Below, piece by piece: positions 61,870-64,000 of a stretch of DNA of 64,000 bases (the first letter of the stretch is position 1; each line of letters begins with the position of its first letter). This stretch comes from Lichenostomus cassidix. Taxonomy: Eukaryota > Chordata > Aves > Passeriformes > Meliphagidae. The notes below the pieces were generated by a model. The model ran no database searches. It was not told the origin of the DNA and saw nothing but the letters and a program-made list of their open reading frames with translations. The translations under genes and the position numbers were made by a program. The DNA lies in assembly GCA_008360975.2 (NCBI GenBank), contig CM039193.1, positions 19,017,389 to 19,081,388 on the forward strand, in the 5' to 3' direction.

Positions 61870-62530
61870 TGGGCAAGAAAAGAGCAGTAGATGTCATTTT
61901 GCTTGCCTCTAGCAAGGCTTTCACCATGGTGACCCAGCACAGCCTTGTTTCTGAGTTGGACTGGATGGCTGGACAACTGGGTGAATAAAACCCTGTTAGA
62001 CTGGTGAGGCTGAGAGGGTGACAATGTTCTACCTGCAGGCTGATGCCAGTCCAGTTCCTCAGGGTCTGAGCCAACAGTGGTCCTGTTTCACATCCTTCAG
62101 GAGACAATGAGAAGTGATGGGGCTGTACATGACACCAGAGGGGGAAAACCTGCTGATATGATCAAGGGCAGATGATCCTACGCAGAAAAAAGATTTCCAA
62201 TGGGAATGAGTGAGTGAAGCAAGGGCCAACCAAGGTGGTCAGTAACGACCTGAGGGAATTGGACTTGGCCAGCCCAAGGGAGATGGAATTTGAAGAGCTT
62301 AAGAGCAGCTTTCCAGTACCTGTGAGGAGGTCACTGAAAAGGGGGAGTCAGACCTTGCAGCCATTCATGGTGGGAAGGTGAGAGGTGATGGGCATCAGCT
62401 CAAGAGAGCTCAGAAACAGCTTTGTCACCACGGGGACACCAAGGATGGATGAGGTATTCCAGAAAGGTTATGCTGTCTCTCCTTGGCAAGACAGCCTGCT
62501 AAGGCCCCTTGCAGAGGGAATTTTCCTATC
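61870..62530 (+). pseudogene. Decayed CR1-like LINE with reverse-transcriptase motif remnant
   Basis: At about 61,880-61,980 a plus frame reads VDVILLASSKAFTMVTQHSL, which parallels the LINE reverse-transcriptase palm segment containing SKAFDTV. It is followed by a stop after WMAGQLGE. Further right (62,250-62,420), blocks such as CTGAGGGAATTGGACTTGGC, CCAGTACCTGTGAGGAGGTC and AGAGGTGATGGGCATCAGCT match the downstream CR1 3' region in order. The part between has degraded or been deleted. The YxDD catalytic motif is not seen. Boundaries are approximate. Confidence 0.6.
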
Positions 62531-63067
62531 AATTTCCTGTCTGTCTACTACCTCTTGGGTTATAACCAGGCCTCTTTCTCTTTGAGGGGAAGGTCTATGA
62601 AACCTGGATGGGCACTGAAAATCCTGGCATGAAGTGACAGGCAGGATTTGACATTACTGCCATGTCCTGTTGTTTGCCTTTCTCTTACCATTGGCTGAAG
62701 TACAGCTTACAGCTGTCCCTGTACCAGCAGCAGACCTGCCAACATTTTGGTTTGTAGAGACAAAGAGGAGCCACAAACTGTTGAGACAGTGCAACACTCA
62801 GTATCACGGTGCCTGGATCCATTTTTAACTCCAGTTGTTATTCACAGTATTTTTTTAAAAAACCAATCCTCCCCTGACACCACTCTATCACAACTTGCAA
62901 TCACAGCAGTGCAATGCACACAGGTTACAGGCATTGTAACCTCTGCAGAAACTAGACTGGGAAGAGAAGGTGACATTGTTTGAAATCCCTGTTTCATACC
63001 TTCCACTTCTGCCAACCCTTGATAGAGAGCTCTATCTAAAGAATGAACACTTCTGAAAAATTCTCAA
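62531..63067. other. Non-coding stretch, nothing recognised
   Basis: No gene or repeat recognised between two CR1-derived segments. It may include further degraded CR1. Confidence 0.45.
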
Positions 63068-63178
63068 GGCAGCAGTGGTTGGAGAAGCAATTATCCCTGC
63101 CTATGGCAGGGGCATTGGAACTAGGGGATCATTAAGGTCCCTCCCAACCCAAACCAGTCCGTGATTCTATCATCAACA
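63068..63178 (+). mobile_element. CR1 LINE 3'-tail fragment
   Basis: CTATGGCAGGGGCATTGGAA, CTAGGGGATCATTAAGGTCC, CTCCCAACCCAAACCAGTCC and GTGATTCTATC. The order is that of a CR1 end in sense orientation. Confidence 0.8.
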
Positions 63179-63303
63179 AAGCTCTGAAAAACTATTCCTG
63201 CAGTTTTACCCTCTGTCTGCCTTGTAACGACCTTCACAAATGGCCAATACACACTGTACCTATAGAATGTGCATTTTTCTCTATAACACTTCAATATTTA
63301 CTT

Positions 63304-63625
63304 CAATCACAGAATCACAGACTGGGTCAGGCTGTAAGGGACCACATCTGGTGCCACATCCCTCCCTGATCCAGCAGAGCCATCCCAGAGCACAGGATTG
63401 TGTCCAGGCAGTTCTAGAATATCCCCAGTGAGGAGACTCCACAGACTCTCTGGGCTCTGCTCAGGGCTGGGCACTGCCCAGAGCAGAAGTTGTGCCTCCT
63501 GTGCAGGGGGAGCTCCCTGGGCTCAGTCCCTGCTGTTCTTCTGGTGCTACTGCTGCCCCTGGAGCAGAGCCTGGCCCTGCTGTGACCTCCCTGCACACAG
63601 GGACACCCAGGGCTGAGGGCTCCTC
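63304..63625 (-). mobile_element. CR1 LINE 3'-end fragment (antisense)
   Basis: Starts CAATCACAGAATCACAGACT, then GGGTCAGGCTGTAAGGGACC, CCCTGATCCAGCAGAGCCAT, CCCAGAGCACAGGATTGTGT and AGGAGACTCCACAGACTCTC. The part after 63,550 is less certain. It is another CR1 subfamily. Confidence 0.75.
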
Positions 63626-64000
63626 TCATCTAGAATCACCCATGCAGCTGTCTGAAAGCAGAGCACTGTTATCTTCAGAGAGATAGCATAAAAAAACAGG
63701 TGCAAATTCTCCCAAACTGAGAGAATTTTCTACTTGGCCCACAATAATTTGAAGGTACTGCCTCCTTCTGTGGTTGAAAACCTCCCTTTGAGGCAAGCCA
63801 AGGAGTACAAAGGTGGCATGTTTTAAATGTTTTAAATACAAATTCATTTTGTCATAAGGCACAGGCACATCCTACATAAACATGTGTTTGCTCTTATTCA
63901 GGACAAACAGAAACCTCAGTCCCACTGAAGATCCCGGGGAAGGGAGAAGAGCAGGTTCCACATTGAATGCTCATGGGATTAAGGATTTGGGAACAACTTC
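63626..64000. other. Non-coding stretch at right edge
   Basis: Nothing recognised. An 80-codon minus frame at 63,626-63,868 has no known motif. Confidence 0.45.

Noticed and set aside
1..64000. CRISPR array, bacterial operon, phage or integrated virus
   Set aside because: No regularly spaced repeats with unique spacers, no bacterial gene density, and no retroviral gag/pol/env frames or paired long terminal repeats were recognised; dispersed repeats all fit CR1 LINEs.

Overview
The window looks like vertebrate nuclear DNA from a bird, most likely a songbird. It is about 97% non-coding. It has one strong CpG island, no bacterial-style gene packing, and many short pieces of CR1 LINE retrotransposons. 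Several of these have the avian CR1 tail type (CCTTCCAACCC... followed by ATTCTATG-like ends). The passerine assignment rests only on the look of the CR1 subfamilies and is an inference.

Layout. (1) Positions 1-35,871 are probably the first intron of a gene read on the minus strand. They hold scattered CR1 fragments, simple repeats, a good CTCF-like motif near 3.7 kb and a decayed CR1 ORF2 piece at 25 kb. (2) Positions about 34.5-37.0 kb form a CpG island with the promoter and first coding exon (36,137 down to 35,872, minus strand). The exon encodes 88 complete residues, mostly an N-terminal coiled coil, and ends at a GTAAGC splice donor. The protein start resembles the N-terminal coiled coil of the IQSEC/BRAG Arf guanine-nucleotide exchange factors; IQSEC1 is my best single guess. 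(3) Positions 37.0-64.0 kb lie upstream of that gene. I see no convincing gene there, only CR1 pieces, a 40-bp minisatellite (48.1 kb), a 103-bp polypyrimidine tract (46.4 kb), a minus-strand CTCF-like motif (46.95 kb), an AT-rich stretch (51.4-52.6 kb) and a CR1-like stretch with a degraded reverse-transcriptase motif (61.9-62.5 kb).

How it fits together. The only gene supported is the minus-strand one. Its remaining exons, including the IQ motif, SEC7 and PH domains expected of an IQSEC protein, are not visible here and should lie beyond position 1. The two best CTCF-like motifs point toward each other and enclose the promoter, so a chromatin loop around it is a testable idea. I found no CRISPR array, rRNA, convincing tRNA, intact transposon or previously undescribed multi-gene system. 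Other open reading frames are short, unconserved-looking, or shadows of repeats and GC-rich DNA.
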